51,923 nucleotides of DNA from an uncultured Lachnospiraceae bacterium (GTDB taxonomy: Bacteria > Bacillota > Clostridia > Lachnospirales > Lachnospiraceae): the NCBI GenBank assembly GCA_946566685.1, contig CAMNXA010000020.1:1-51923 (forward strand), written 5' to 3'. The translations under genes were made by a program, and so were the position numbers. Below the pieces are notes generated by a model, which saw nothing but the letters and a program-made list of their open reading frames with translations, ran no database searches and had not been told where the DNA came from. Positions 23,709 to 32,082 of the stretch are shown one piece after another (within the stretch, counting starts at the first letter, position 1; every line of letters begins with the position of its first letter).

Positions 23709-24743
23709 TTACATTAAACCAATCTTTCTGACACTGTCCTTATAAATGATCCTGCCGTCAATGATCGTCACGCCCTGCTTATAGGACTCTCCTGAAATTT
23801 TATGAATCAGGATCTTGACCGTCTGTTTTGCCATTTCCTTCATGTCTACTTCATAAGTGGTGATCCTGACATCGCACAGGCCTGGCGGCTGATAATTGTC
23901 ATATCCCACCACGGAAATGTCCTGCGGTACCTGATATCCACTCTGCTCCAATTCTTTCACCAGCATGGTTGCCGCCACATCATTGTTACAGACAAAAGCC
24001 GTGGGCATTTCCTCCGGCATTTCCCAGACGAATCCGGAATCTGACCTGCCTGTCTCCTGGTTTCTGTCATCAATAATCCAGTCTTTTCTCACTTCCAGCC
24101 CATGTTCACTGAGGGACTTCACATATCCGAAATACCGATCCGTAATGGAATCTGTAGAAAACACGTTTCCCACAAAAGCAATGTCTCGATGCCCCATGTC
24201 AAAAAGATAATTGGTCATCCTGTACATTCCAAAATAGCTGTTGGAAATCACCGCATCATATGTGCCATTAGGATCTGTAAAATCCAGCAGAACATACGGC
24301 ATCTGCGTCTGTCCCAGCAATGTATCCAGATACTCTTTACCAAGCCTTCCTATGATGATCAGCCCATCCGCCTTCTTCTCATGAAGCAGCTTGGGCATGA
24401 CCAGATCAGCCTCATCTTCCGCTTTCAGCACCTCCAGCATGGTGAAGCATCCTTTCTGCAAGGCCGCGGCCGCCACTTCCTGATACAGATTCCAGTAAAA
24501 AGACTCATATTTTGCCAGAAAGCGATCTGACACAACCACACCAAACGTATAGCTGGCATTCGCTCTGATACGTTCCTTATAAAGGGCGGTGGCAGTCTTA
24601 TATCCCATCTCCTCCGCTTTCTCCTTAATCTTAGCGCGAAGTTCCTCGCTGACACCCTTCTGATCTGACAATGCCTTGGACACTGTCACCGTACTGACTC
24701 CCATCACTTTGGCGATATCCGCCATTTTCACCGCTTTAGCCAT
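23709..24743 (-). CDS. LacI-family regulator, probable mannan-operon repressor
   Basis: 344 aa. The N-terminal helix-turn-helix (KMADIAKVMGVSTVTVSKALSDQKGVSEELRAKI) and hinge are followed by a periplasmic-binding-type sensor domain (about 65-340), with DGLIIIGRLG, GHRDIAFVGN, PTAFVCNNDVAATMLVKEL and DISVVGYDNY. It is a clear paralogue of the LacI-type protein at 45087-46109, with YxxxYxE/Q and MLEV segments in common. The promoter has TTGACA (24808-24813), 16-bp spacer, TATAAT (24786-24791). This overlaps the 13-bp sequence shared with the mannan promoter, so it probably represses itself and the GH130 operon. The effector would be a sugar or sugar phosphate from mannan breakdown. Confidence 0.93.
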   Translation of the reverse strand: MAKAVKMADIAKVMGVSTVTVSKALSDQKGVSEELRAKIKEKAEEMGYKTATALYKERIRANASYTFGVVVSDRFLAKYESFYWNLYQEVAAAALQKGCFTMLEVLKAEDEADLVMPKLLHEKKADGLIIIGRLGKEYLDTLLGQTQMPYVLLDFTDPNGTYDAVISNSYFGMYRMTNYLFDMGHRDIAFVGNVFSTDSITDRYFGYVKSLSEHGLEVRKDWIIDDRNQETGRSDSGFVWEMPEEMPTAFVCNNDVAATMLVKELEQSGYQVPQDISVVGYDNYQPPGLCDVRITTYEVDMKEMAKQTVKILIHKISGESYKQGVTIIDGRIIYKDSVRKIGLM

Positions 24744-24766
24744 TTTAATTCACAACCCCATTAAAT

Positions 24767-24813
24767 TTTAAGTAACTCCACTTAAATTATAAGGTAGTAT
24801 GTATAATTGTCAA
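24767..24813 (-). promoter_or_regulatory. Promoter and operator of the LacI-type gene
   Basis: TTGACA (24808-24813), 16 bp, TATAAT (24786-24791) on the minus strand. An inverted repeat TTTAAGT-N6-ACTTAAA (24767-24786) lies directly downstream of the -10. The 13-mer ACTTAAATTATAA at 24780-24792 is the exact complement of 20533-20545 in the mannan promoter. Confidence 0.8.
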
Positions 24814-24943
24814 TATATTTTATACAAAACCGGCATATTGTTATAAATTGTTGGTTTTATTTGTATAACTTATCCAAAAATTAATTTGCTTTCCGTCTTG
24901 GACGGGCAACTCGCAAACTCGCGCCTGCGGCACTTGTTTTTCT

Positions 24944-26719
24944 TTAGAAAGTGTTAAATTGTGCCATATAAAGTTGATAGTATGCCCCTTTCTGCTCCAT
25001 CAGTTGGGCGGCGTTTCCTTCTTCTATGATTCTGCCGTCATCTACCACGAAGATGCGGTCTGCTTTCTGGATGGTGGACAGCCTGTGGGCGATGACGAAG
25101 GATGTCCTGCCCGCCAAGAGATGCTCGATGCCGTCCTGTACCAGCAGTTCGGTCTTCGTGTCGATACTGGAGGTGGCCTCATCCAGAATCAAAATCTTCG
25201 GATTGGAGACCATCGTCCTGGCAAACGCCAGAAGCTGCTTCTGCCCTACAGACAGGCCGCCGCCTCGCTCCGAAAGTTCCGTGTCATACCCTTTCTCCAG
25301 TTTCATGATAAATTCATGGGCATTGACCGCCCGGGCCGCCGCCACGATCTCCTCCTCTGTGGCATCCAGTCTGCCATAACGGATATTGTCCCGGATGGTT
25401 CCGGAGAACAGGAAGTTGTCCTGTGTCATGATACCCATCTGCCGGCGCAGGCTCTCTATGGAAACCTGCTTCACATCATGTCCGTCAATCTTTACGGTAC
25501 CGCCCTGCACATCATAGAAACGGCTGATAAGATTTACAATCGTGGATTTACCGGCACCCGTGGGCCCCACCAGGGCGATGGTCTCTCCCGGTGTAATGTT
25601 AAAACTCACATCATCCAGCACTTTTACCTTATCATCATAAGAGAAATCCACATGGGAAAAAGTCACTTCTCCCACAATCTCCGGCATCTGGACTACCCCT
25701 GCCGCATCGGCAATGGCCGGCGGCGTATCCAGAATCTCAAAGATACGCTCTGCTCCCGCGATATTCGTCACCAGCTGGTTATAAAAGTTGCTGATGTTGT
25801 GAATCGGCTGCCAGAACATATTCAGATAACTGGCAAAGGCGATAAAGATACCCACTGACACCTGATCCACACCCAGAATCACAATCCCGGTAAAATACAG
25901 TAGAATACAGCCGATTCCCCAGGAAAAGTCAATCACGGAACCAAAAGCATCACTCAGCCGCACCGCATCAAAGAAAGATTGTCTGTGCTCTGTGATCAGT
26001 TCGTCAAACGTATCCTCTGTTTCTCCCTGTGCGTGAAAACTCTGGATAATCCGCATTCCCGCCATATCTTCATGGATAAAGGCATTTAAGTTGGCCGACT
26101 TCTTACGAAAAGTCTGCCAGCGCGGATGGGCCTTAAACTCAATATAACAGGTAGCTGCCGCCATGAACGGCAGTGTCAGCAAAGAGGCCAAAGCCAGTTT
26201 CGGATTCTTACAGATCATGATCACGATCACGGCAATCACGGTAAGGCCATCCGGAATCAGAGTCGTCACACAGTTGGACAGCACATCTTTCAGGGAATTG
26301 ATATCCCCGATAATACGGGAAAGAATCTTACCCGTGGGCCTGCTGTCAAAAAAATGAAAATCCAGTTTCTGGATATGGGTGTACAATTCCTGCCTGATGG
26401 TCAGAAGAATCTGGTTGCACACCTTCGCCATAATATACATTCGCAGTTTTACTGTGGCAACCAGCACCAGATTGATCACCAGCGCAGTCACCAGCAGTTT
26501 ATAAAGCCCTTTCAAATCATGTTGACCAATATGGTCATCTATTGCCGTTTCCATGATCAAAGGGTTGATCAGGCTCACAGCCACCCCGTATCCCATGATT
26601 ACAAGCACCAGAACAATCTGCCACTTATAGGCGAACAGATAACCAAACAGCCGTTTTAAAGTCTGTACTTTACTCTTCTCTACACTCAGTTCATCATCTC
26701 TATACGAATTGAAGGCCAT
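24944..26719 (-). CDS. ABC exporter half-transporter with canonical ATP site
   Basis: 591 aa. An N-terminal six-helix exporter domain (about 35-320) is fused to a nucleotide-binding domain. Walker A is GPTGAGKST, the Q loop is MTQDNFLF, Walker B is ILILDEATSSID with the catalytic Glu, and the H loop is VIAHRL. The signature is LSVGQ rather than LSGGQ. The gene overlaps the second half-transporter gene by 20 bp and both are needed for a heterodimer, as in BmrC/BmrD or TM287/TM288. It probably exports a drug, lipid or peptide. The cargo cannot be told. Confidence 0.95.
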   Translation of the reverse strand: MAFNSYRDDELSVEKSKVQTLKRLFGYLFAYKWQIVLVLVIMGYGVAVSLINPLIMETAIDDHIGQHDLKGLYKLLVTALVINLVLVATVKLRMYIMAKVCNQILLTIRQELYTHIQKLDFHFFDSRPTGKILSRIIGDINSLKDVLSNCVTTLIPDGLTVIAVIVIMICKNPKLALASLLTLPFMAAATCYIEFKAHPRWQTFRKKSANLNAFIHEDMAGMRIIQSFHAQGETEDTFDELITEHRQSFFDAVRLSDAFGSVIDFSWGIGCILLYFTGIVILGVDQVSVGIFIAFASYLNMFWQPIHNISNFYNQLVTNIAGAERIFEILDTPPAIADAAGVVQMPEIVGEVTFSHVDFSYDDKVKVLDDVSFNITPGETIALVGPTGAGKSTIVNLISRFYDVQGGTVKIDGHDVKQVSIESLRRQMGIMTQDNFLFSGTIRDNIRYGRLDATEEEIVAAARAVNAHEFIMKLEKGYDTELSERGGGLSVGQKQLLAFARTMVSNPKILILDEATSSIDTKTELLVQDGIEHLLAGRTSFVIAHRLSTIQKADRIFVVDDGRIIEEGNAAQLMEQKGAYYQLYMAQFNTF

Positions 26720-28493
26720 AGTTTCCTCCTTCCTGAGACAGCTGTATTTCTGTCTCTCTTACATCCGGTTCCTTCTCAGGAACTGCCCCATACTGAGATT
26801 CATAAGTCTCATAATAGAGGCCCTTCTTTGCCAGCAGTTCCTCATGGGTACCTCTCTCGGCGATGCTGCCGCCTTCCAGCACCAGGATTTCATCCGCATG
26901 CCGCACGGCACTGATCCTGTGGGCAATGATAATCTTGGTGGTGTGATCCAGCGTCCGCAGGGTCTGCTGAATCATCTGTTCCGTCTCCATGTCCAGCGCA
27001 GAAGTAGAATCGTCCAGCACCAGGATTGGATCCCGCTTAGCCAAAGCCCTGGCAATGCTGATTCGCTGCTTCTGTCCGCCGGACAGGCCTACACCCCGCT
27101 CGCCTATGACCGTATCATACTGCTCCTCCATGCGCTCAATGAATTCACTGGCCTGGGCATCCGTAGATGCCTTTCGCACGGTCCTGAAATCCAGATAATA
27201 TCTCTTGCCCAATTTAATATTTTCATTGATCGTATCCGAAAACAAGAATACATCCTGCATCACATAGCTGACACTGGTGCGAAGCTGCTCTAAGGACAGC
27301 TTGCGGATATCCACATCATCCAGATAGATTGCGCCGTCCGTGGCATCATACATCCGCTGAAGCAGCTGGATGATGGAAGTCTTACCCGCACCCGTTGTCC
27401 CCATGATACCAAGCGTCTTACCAGCCTCCACCGTAAAGGAGATATCATGCAGGATTTCATGCTGATCCGCCTTGTGAAAGGAAACATGGTCAAAACATAC
27501 TTTACCCTGTACTTTTTCTATCTTGACCGGATCAGTCACTTCCGTGACAGTCGGTCTTTCTTCATATATTTTCTTAATTTTCTTATTGGAAGCCACCGCC
27601 GAAGAAAAACTGTTGGTCAGCCATCCCAGCATCTCCATGGGCCATACAATGTTCATGGAATACTCCACAAAGGCGGTCATCTGCCCCAAGGACATCTCCC
27701 CGTTTATCACAAACTTTCCGCCGACTAATATGGTCAACAGCGGCAGCACTTTTGATACCACAGTAAAAAACGGATAATAGCGGACAAACACCTTCGACTG
27801 CGCCATATTCAGATCATAGTACCTTTTATTATGGGAGAGGAATTTCTCAATCTCAAACCCTTCCCTGGCAAAGGCCTTCACCGTGCGCACACCCGCCAGG
27901 TTTTCCTCCGCCACCGTATTCAGAGCCGCATTCTCCTCGCTGATCTCCTCATAGACAGCCCCCAGCTTCCGCTCCATGATCACAGCGATGGAACCACACA
28001 ACAGCATGGCCGCCGTAGGAATCAGCGCCAGTTTCCAGTTGAGCATATACATACAGACCAGAATGATTCCCGTATGATAGAATACTTCGATCAGAAGCAT
28101 CCCCACATATCCCACTGCATCCCAGATATGGTCAATATCTTCTTTTACCCGGGCCATCAGTTCCCCCGTATTCGTCCGGTCAAAAAAGTCCGCACTTAAG
28201 GATTGAATATGGCGGAAGAGATCCCGCCTCATATCGCCCGAAATCCTTGCCCCGTTCTTGTCAAAAGTGAATTCCTTCACATACTGAAAGATACACCGGC
28301 CAAGCCCAATTCCCAGAAACCCCAAAAGCAGAAATTTCAGTTCTCCCATATTGCCGCCCACGATCACGTCATCCACCACGCGGGCGGTCAGCCGCGGCGC
28401 CAGCATATCGAGGGTTACCGCAATCAGGAGTGATGTTACCGCCCCCAAATAGGAAAATTTATAATCCCATATGTAACTTGAAATTTTTTTCAT
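26700..28493 (-). CDS. ABC exporter half-transporter with degenerate ATP site
   Basis: 597 aa from the ATG at 28493 (GGGGAG site). It has the same architecture as its partner: six transmembrane helices, then the nucleotide-binding domain. Walker A is GTTGAGKTS and the signature is the canonical LSGGQ. Walker B reads ILVLDDSTSALD, with Asp where the catalytic Glu should be. In heterodimeric exporters one composite site is inactive in just this way, formed by the variant Walker B of one subunit and the variant signature of the other (LSVGQ in the partner). It is the first exporter gene of the unit, behind a small ORF, a terminator and a repeat element. Confidence 0.95.
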   Translation of the reverse strand: MKKISSYIWDYKFSYLGAVTSLLIAVTLDMLAPRLTARVVDDVIVGGNMGELKFLLLGFLGIGLGRCIFQYVKEFTFDKNGARISGDMRRDLFRHIQSLSADFFDRTNTGELMARVKEDIDHIWDAVGYVGMLLIEVFYHTGIILVCMYMLNWKLALIPTAAMLLCGSIAVIMERKLGAVYEEISEENAALNTVAEENLAGVRTVKAFAREGFEIEKFLSHNKRYYDLNMAQSKVFVRYYPFFTVVSKVLPLLTILVGGKFVINGEMSLGQMTAFVEYSMNIVWPMEMLGWLTNSFSSAVASNKKIKKIYEERPTVTEVTDPVKIEKVQGKVCFDHVSFHKADQHEILHDISFTVEAGKTLGIMGTTGAGKTSIIQLLQRMYDATDGAIYLDDVDIRKLSLEQLRTSVSYVMQDVFLFSDTINENIKLGKRYYLDFRTVRKASTDAQASEFIERMEEQYDTVIGERGVGLSGGQKQRISIARALAKRDPILVLDDSTSALDMETEQMIQQTLRTLDHTTKIIIAHRISAVRHADEILVLEGGSIAERGTHEELLAKKGLYYETYESQYGAVPEKEPDVRETEIQLSQEGGNYGLQFV

Positions 28494-28529
28494 AATATTT
28501 TGCTCCCCTCTGTCTCTTCTTTTCCCTGG

Positions 28530-28647
28530 CATCAGCAGACTCGTAAGACTTCGTCTTCCGAGTTCGCGTTGCTCGTCATAAGCTGTCAGAACCTGTCTTG
28601 CATGCTAGCATGCAGACTGGTTCTGACAGCTTATGACTCTGCTGATG
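28530..28647. repeat. 118-bp palindromic element, copy A
   Basis: The element has terminal inverted repeats CATCAGCAGA and TCTGCTGATG. Inside is an 18-bp perfect inverted repeat starting TCATAAGCTG around a palindromic TTGCATGCTAGCATGCA. A near-identical copy with the same length lies at 34545-34662 (about 115 of 118 bp identical). Its right end is followed by CGCGC and the T-tract of a terminator in both places. It has no coding capacity: a MITE-like or REP-like element. Confidence 0.93.
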
Positions 28648-28652
28648 CGCGC

Positions 28653-28683
28653 AAAAAATGGCTATGGTAAAATTACCATAGCC
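28653..28683 (-). terminator. Terminator between the small leader ORF and the ABC exporter genes
   Basis: On the minus strand an 11-bp perfect stem (GGCTATGGTAA with TTACCATAGCC) is followed by ATTTTTT. It lies 38 bp beyond the stop codon of the 35-codon ORF and before the exporter genes, which have no clear promoter of their own. It could be an attenuator. Confidence 0.9.
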
Positions 28684-28721
28684 CTTGAAATCCTGCACAT
28701 ATATTGACCAATCAAGTCATC

Positions 28722-28829
28722 CTATTTTTCCTGACCAGGTCTTCTGTCCACGGAGGTAATTTCACGTAATATGTTTCTATTTGATTTTGTAATGGTACTG
28801 CCATTCTGATTTAAATCCATCATAAACAT
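28722..28829 (-). CDS. 35-residue peptide, possible leader of the ABC exporter
   Basis: This ORF reads MFMMDLNQNGSTITKS, then NRNILREITSVDRRPGQEK and a TAG stop. It has a full AGGAGG ribosome site 9 bp upstream and its own strong promoter (TTGACA, 17 bp, TAAGAT). I recognise no family. The order promoter, short ORF, terminator, heterodimeric ABC exporter is that of the Bacillus bmrB-bmrCD operon, in which ribosome stalling in the bmrB leader lets transcription pass a terminator. Whether this peptide works the same way is inference; it could also be a stand-alone small protein. Confidence 0.7.
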   Translation of the reverse strand: MFMMDLNQNGSTITKSNRNILREITSVDRRPGQEK

Positions 28830-28870
28830 AAAACTTTACCTCCTTTCGAGATTTTCAAGATACTGTTGCT

Positions 28871-28899
28871 ATCTTAATACATGCGCTTCCAGTTGTCAA
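28871..28899 (-). promoter_or_regulatory. Promoter of the small leader ORF
   Basis: TTGACA (28894-28899), 17-bp spacer, TAAGAT (28871-28876) on the minus strand, about 42 bp ahead of the ATG at 28829. It is one of the best sigma-A matches in the window. Confidence 0.85.
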
Positions 28900-28961
28900 C
28901 GAGATTTTTGATTCCCGCCGCATTTTAATTTCGTCCCTGATTTTCCACAGGTTTATGACCT

Positions 28962-30224
28962 CTATCTGCCAAGGGCCGCCAACAGTTCTGCAAACGTCAT
29001 GCTGCCCTCAATCCACTCATAATCTCCCACCTTGTAGGAGGCAGCCTCCTCTGCGGTAATCTCCACCCCATCAATATAGCTGACTCCGTACATTCCCATA
29101 GAATCCAGTTCCTCCTCATCCGGATAGCCATTCTGATTCACATCATCAAAGTTAAAAGTCTCTATGCATGCTATCACATCCACTGACTGATGATTACTGA
29201 CCGCCATATAGGTCGTGTACAGAATCGCACCGGCATAATCACTATTATCGTTGACTATATTATTCCGGCGGGGCGCATAGGCATAACCTGCGTTCCCCAT
29301 GGCCCCGTATCCCCAGTCATCCATCAGCGCATAAACAGCGCCGTCCCAATAAGTATACAGGCTGACCGAATACCCCTGATGACAGGCTACCAGTTCCGGG
29401 ACATCATCCTCGTCCACATAGATCAGGTCATAAGCCATGTCATAAATCTCTTCTTCTGTCTCCATATCACAGAGCCTTGCCACTGCCTCATAAGCCTCCT
29501 GATAGCTGTCAAATTCACCATTCCTCTTACCGCCGCTTATAAAGTTACGGATTTCTGTGACTGTCAAAGGATTGACTTGTTCAGACAATGCCTCTGATAA
29601 GGCCTTATACAATACAAAATATCTGGGGTCATCTGTCCCGGCCTCTCCAACGCCACAATAGACTGCCGCAAAGCTGCTGTTTCCAAAGGTCTCAATCAGT
29701 ACAATATCCGTCCGGTTGTCAAAATTCACATCATAAAAGGATACGGCATCCAGACTGGTAAAGTTCTCACCTGCCAGCGCATCCGGCACATAGGCATCGA
29801 ATTCCGTCAGGACTTCACCATTTTGCATAATCTGAATTTCCAGCCCCTGTCCGGTCTGAGATGGTGACCTGGGAACAAACCACACCGGTTCCGGATATTC
29901 ACTCAGTTCCACCTCAAAGGTCTGCTCTGCAATACAGGTCTCACCAAACTGTTCCCTGATCCGATCCAAATCTTCCCGGGAAGACTCTCCACTGTCCGAC
30001 CCAAGGTCTGTATCCTGCTCTCCTGCATCGGACTGCTCCTCCTGGTAGTCCCCATCCTCAATGCTCTGACCCTGTTGATCAATTTGGTCAACCACATCTT
30101 TTCTTTCTTTTTCCGGCTCTTCCTCCGATCCACACGCTGTCAGGATCCCTGCCACAGACAAAGCTGCCGTCAATACTGCCAATGCCGAATTTCGCTTTCC
30201 CAAACAACAATTCCTCCAAATCAC
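28962..30224 (-). CDS. Lipoprotein with repeat-like calcium-binding segments, unknown function
   Basis: 420 aa from a GTG start; a TTG seven codons later (30203) with GGAGG at the right distance is an alternative. A signal peptide ends in the lipobox LTAC, so the mature protein is tethered to the outer face of the membrane. An acidic, Gln/Ser-rich linker (about 33-95) follows. The rest holds FYDVNFDNRTDIVLIE and FDDVNQNGYPDEEEL, both Asp/Asn-rich loops like FG-GAP or EF-hand calcium sites, plus AYDLIYVDEDDVPELVA. I do not recognise a named family. It lies 14 bp behind the GH13 gene and is probably cotranscribed with it. Confidence 0.75.
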   Translation of the reverse strand: MIWRNCCLGKRNSALAVLTAALSVAGILTACGSEEEPEKERKDVVDQIDQQGQSIEDGDYQEEQSDAGEQDTDLGSDSGESSREDLDRIREQFGETCIAEQTFEVELSEYPEPVWFVPRSPSQTGQGLEIQIMQNGEVLTEFDAYVPDALAGENFTSLDAVSFYDVNFDNRTDIVLIETFGNSSFAAVYCGVGEAGTDDPRYFVLYKALSEALSEQVNPLTVTEIRNFISGGKRNGEFDSYQEAYEAVARLCDMETEEEIYDMAYDLIYVDEDDVPELVACHQGYSVSLYTYWDGAVYALMDDWGYGAMGNAGYAYAPRRNNIVNDNSDYAGAILYTTYMAVSNHQSVDVIACIETFNFDDVNQNGYPDEEELDSMGMYGVSYIDGVEITAEEAASYKVGDYEWIEGSMTFAELLAALGR

Positions 30225-30238
30225 AACCCTTCACCCCT

Positions 30239-31549
30239 CTATTTTTCCATCTTCCAGAAATATGCACTATACGCTGGCAGAAGACTGCCGCCGCCGAAAT
30301 CATGTTCCTCGCCGGTGATCAGATCCACCGCCAGTCCACATCCTGCATCAAAATGCGCCGTATAATCCTCCCCGTCCGCATTAATCGCCACCAGCACCCT
30401 CTCATCCTCGCACTTACGTTCAAAGATACACTGCTTGTTTGTCAGCACCACGGACCTGAAAGCGCCGTAGTTGAGGGCTTTCGATTCTTTCTTCGCCTCT
30501 GCAAGCCTGCTGATCCACTCACTCAGTTCGTTCCACTGGGGCTCCTCAAAGCAAGCCCGGAGTGCGGGATCCCCCTCGCTCTTATTAGCCTTTGCGCCCC
30601 ACTCACTGCCGTAATACACGCAGGGGATTCCCGGCATGCCAAAGCAAAGCGCATAGATTAGCGGCAGATGCTTCTCGTTCGTGAGATTGCTGGCAATCCG
30701 GCTCACATCATGGTTATCCACAAAGGAGAGCAGATGCTTGCCGCGGTACAGACACCAGTTTTCAGGCCCGAACTGTCTTAAAAGGGAGTGGTTGATCTCA
30801 AACATATTCATGCTGTTAAAGCTGGAATACAGTCCCTTATAACACTCATAATTGGTGGCTGAATGCAGCATCTGGTCATTGACCATCTGATTATAATCGC
30901 CGTGCAACATTTCTCCCAGCAGATAAAATTCCGGCTTAAGCCCTTCGGTAAAGCTTCTTAATCTTCTCACAAAGTCATGATCCAGACAGTAAGCCACATC
31001 CAGTCTCAGACCGTCAATATCAAACTCTTCCACCCAGCCTTTGACGCTGTCCAAAATGTGGTTGATCACATCCTCATGCCGCAGGTTCAACTTCACCAGA
31101 TCATAATTGCCTTCCCAGCCTTCATACCACAGACCGTCATTATAATTGGAATTGCCTCCCAGATTGATATGGAACCAACTCAGATAAGGGGAATTTTCCC
31201 TGTTTTTCAAAACATCCTGAAATGCCCAGAATCCTCTGCCCACATGATTAAACACACCATCCAGCACCACTTTGATGCCATTGTCATGGAGATTCTTACA
31301 AACTTCCTTAAAATCCTCATTCGTTCCCAGCCTGCAATCGATGGTGTGATAATCCCTTGTGTTGTACCCGTGGGTGTCCGACTCGAACACCGGGGAAAAA
31401 TAGACTGCATTGATGCCCAGCTTCTTCATATGGGGAATCCAGTCGTTTACCTTTAAAATTCGATGCTCCAGCTGCTCATCATTCTCAAAAGGCGCTCCGC
31501 AGAATCCCAAAGGATATATCTGATAGAATACACTTTCAAATGCCCACAT
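30239..31549 (-). CDS. GH13 alpha-amylase-family glycosidase
   Basis: 436 aa from the ATG at 31549 (AAGGAG site); the longer frame lacks a start context. There is no signal peptide, so it is cytoplasmic. The (beta/alpha)8 barrel has all four GH13 regions: DGVFNHVG, GLRLDVAYCLD (Asp nucleophile), LLGEMLHGD (Glu acid/base) and FVDNHDVSR (Asp). A short C-terminal beta domain follows. The lack of an N-terminal starch-binding domain and the small size fit maltodextrin-acting intracellular enzymes (neopullulanase/cyclomaltodextrinase-like or alpha-glucosidase). It is the first gene of a two-gene unit with the lipoprotein. Confidence 0.9.
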   Translation of the reverse strand: MWAFESVFYQIYPLGFCGAPFENDEQLEHRILKVNDWIPHMKKLGINAVYFSPVFESDTHGYNTRDYHTIDCRLGTNEDFKEVCKNLHDNGIKVVLDGVFNHVGRGFWAFQDVLKNRENSPYLSWFHINLGGNSNYNDGLWYEGWEGNYDLVKLNLRHEDVINHILDSVKGWVEEFDIDGLRLDVAYCLDHDFVRRLRSFTEGLKPEFYLLGEMLHGDYNQMVNDQMLHSATNYECYKGLYSSFNSMNMFEINHSLLRQFGPENWCLYRGKHLLSFVDNHDVSRIASNLTNEKHLPLIYALCFGMPGIPCVYYGSEWGAKANKSEGDPALRACFEEPQWNELSEWISRLAEAKKESKALNYGAFRSVVLTNKQCIFERKCEDERVLVAINADGEDYTAHFDAGCGLAVDLITGEEHDFGGGSLLPAYSAYFWKMEK

Positions 31550-31605
31550 AATTTTGTCTCCTTTCGCATAACAAAAAACACAATATCTTGTAGTTTGCCT
31601 CAATC

Positions 31606-31635
31606 AGTATACCACCATATTCCATCTGACGTCAA
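31606..31635 (-). promoter_or_regulatory. Promoter of the GH13-lipoprotein unit
   Basis: TTGACG (31630-31635), 18-bp spacer, TATACT (31606-31611) on the minus strand, about 55 bp ahead of the GH13 ATG. Confidence 0.8.
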
Positions 31636-32082
31636 ACTATCCTTATTTGACATCGTATGGCAGAATATTGACCAATTCGGTTTCTTTTTTATACACTGAA
31701 ATCCGTGTGTCGACTTTTCCACAGGTTTTCATCCAAAATTTTTGAAAAAAAGATGGAATATGGCAAAGAAATCCCCAATTTCCACAAAGTTATCCACATT
31801 GACAACGATGTCATAACCTGATGACTTGCCTATCTTTTTGTCAAAATCTGGATGTCATTTGCGGTTTTTTCTAACAGACATTTGTCGAATTGTTTACTTT
31901 TTGAACGAAATCGTTTACGTACCCTGTCGTATCTTGTTCTAAACTGGTCAATGCCCTGAACCCACTTGACAGAAAAGGTCAATCCATTCTCCGGACTTTT
32001 CCACCATAAATTGATTATTTTAAGAAATGAAGCCGGCATTTTCCTAATTGACCGATCAGGATAATGCCTGAATTCCTATATT
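31636..32082. other. Gene-poor spacer between GH13 and the helicase gene
   Basis: No gene is well supported. On the minus strand there is an open frame of 69 codons (31830-32039) with a basic middle, but its AGG is only 3 bp from the ATG. The spacer has one exact DnaA-box match TTATCCACA (31790-31798), a palindromic AACGAAATCGTT (about 31908-31919), and several TTGACC/GGTCAA hexamers between 31668 and 32055. Single DnaA boxes occur by chance, so this is not called an origin. Confidence 0.4.

Noticed and set aside
24959..25858. Plus-strand frame of 299 codons opposite the first ABC exporter gene
   Set aside because: It is a shadow of the ATPase domain.
31790..31798. Exact DnaA box TTATCCACA, with similar TTTTCCACAGG sequences at about 28938 and 31716
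   Set aside because: A single exact box without a cluster, an AT-rich unwinding region or dnaA/dnaN genes does not support an origin.
31830..32039. 69-codon minus-strand frame between the helicase and GH13 genes
   Set aside because: The ribosome-site distance is too short and there is no family or neighbour support; kept only as part of the spacer description.
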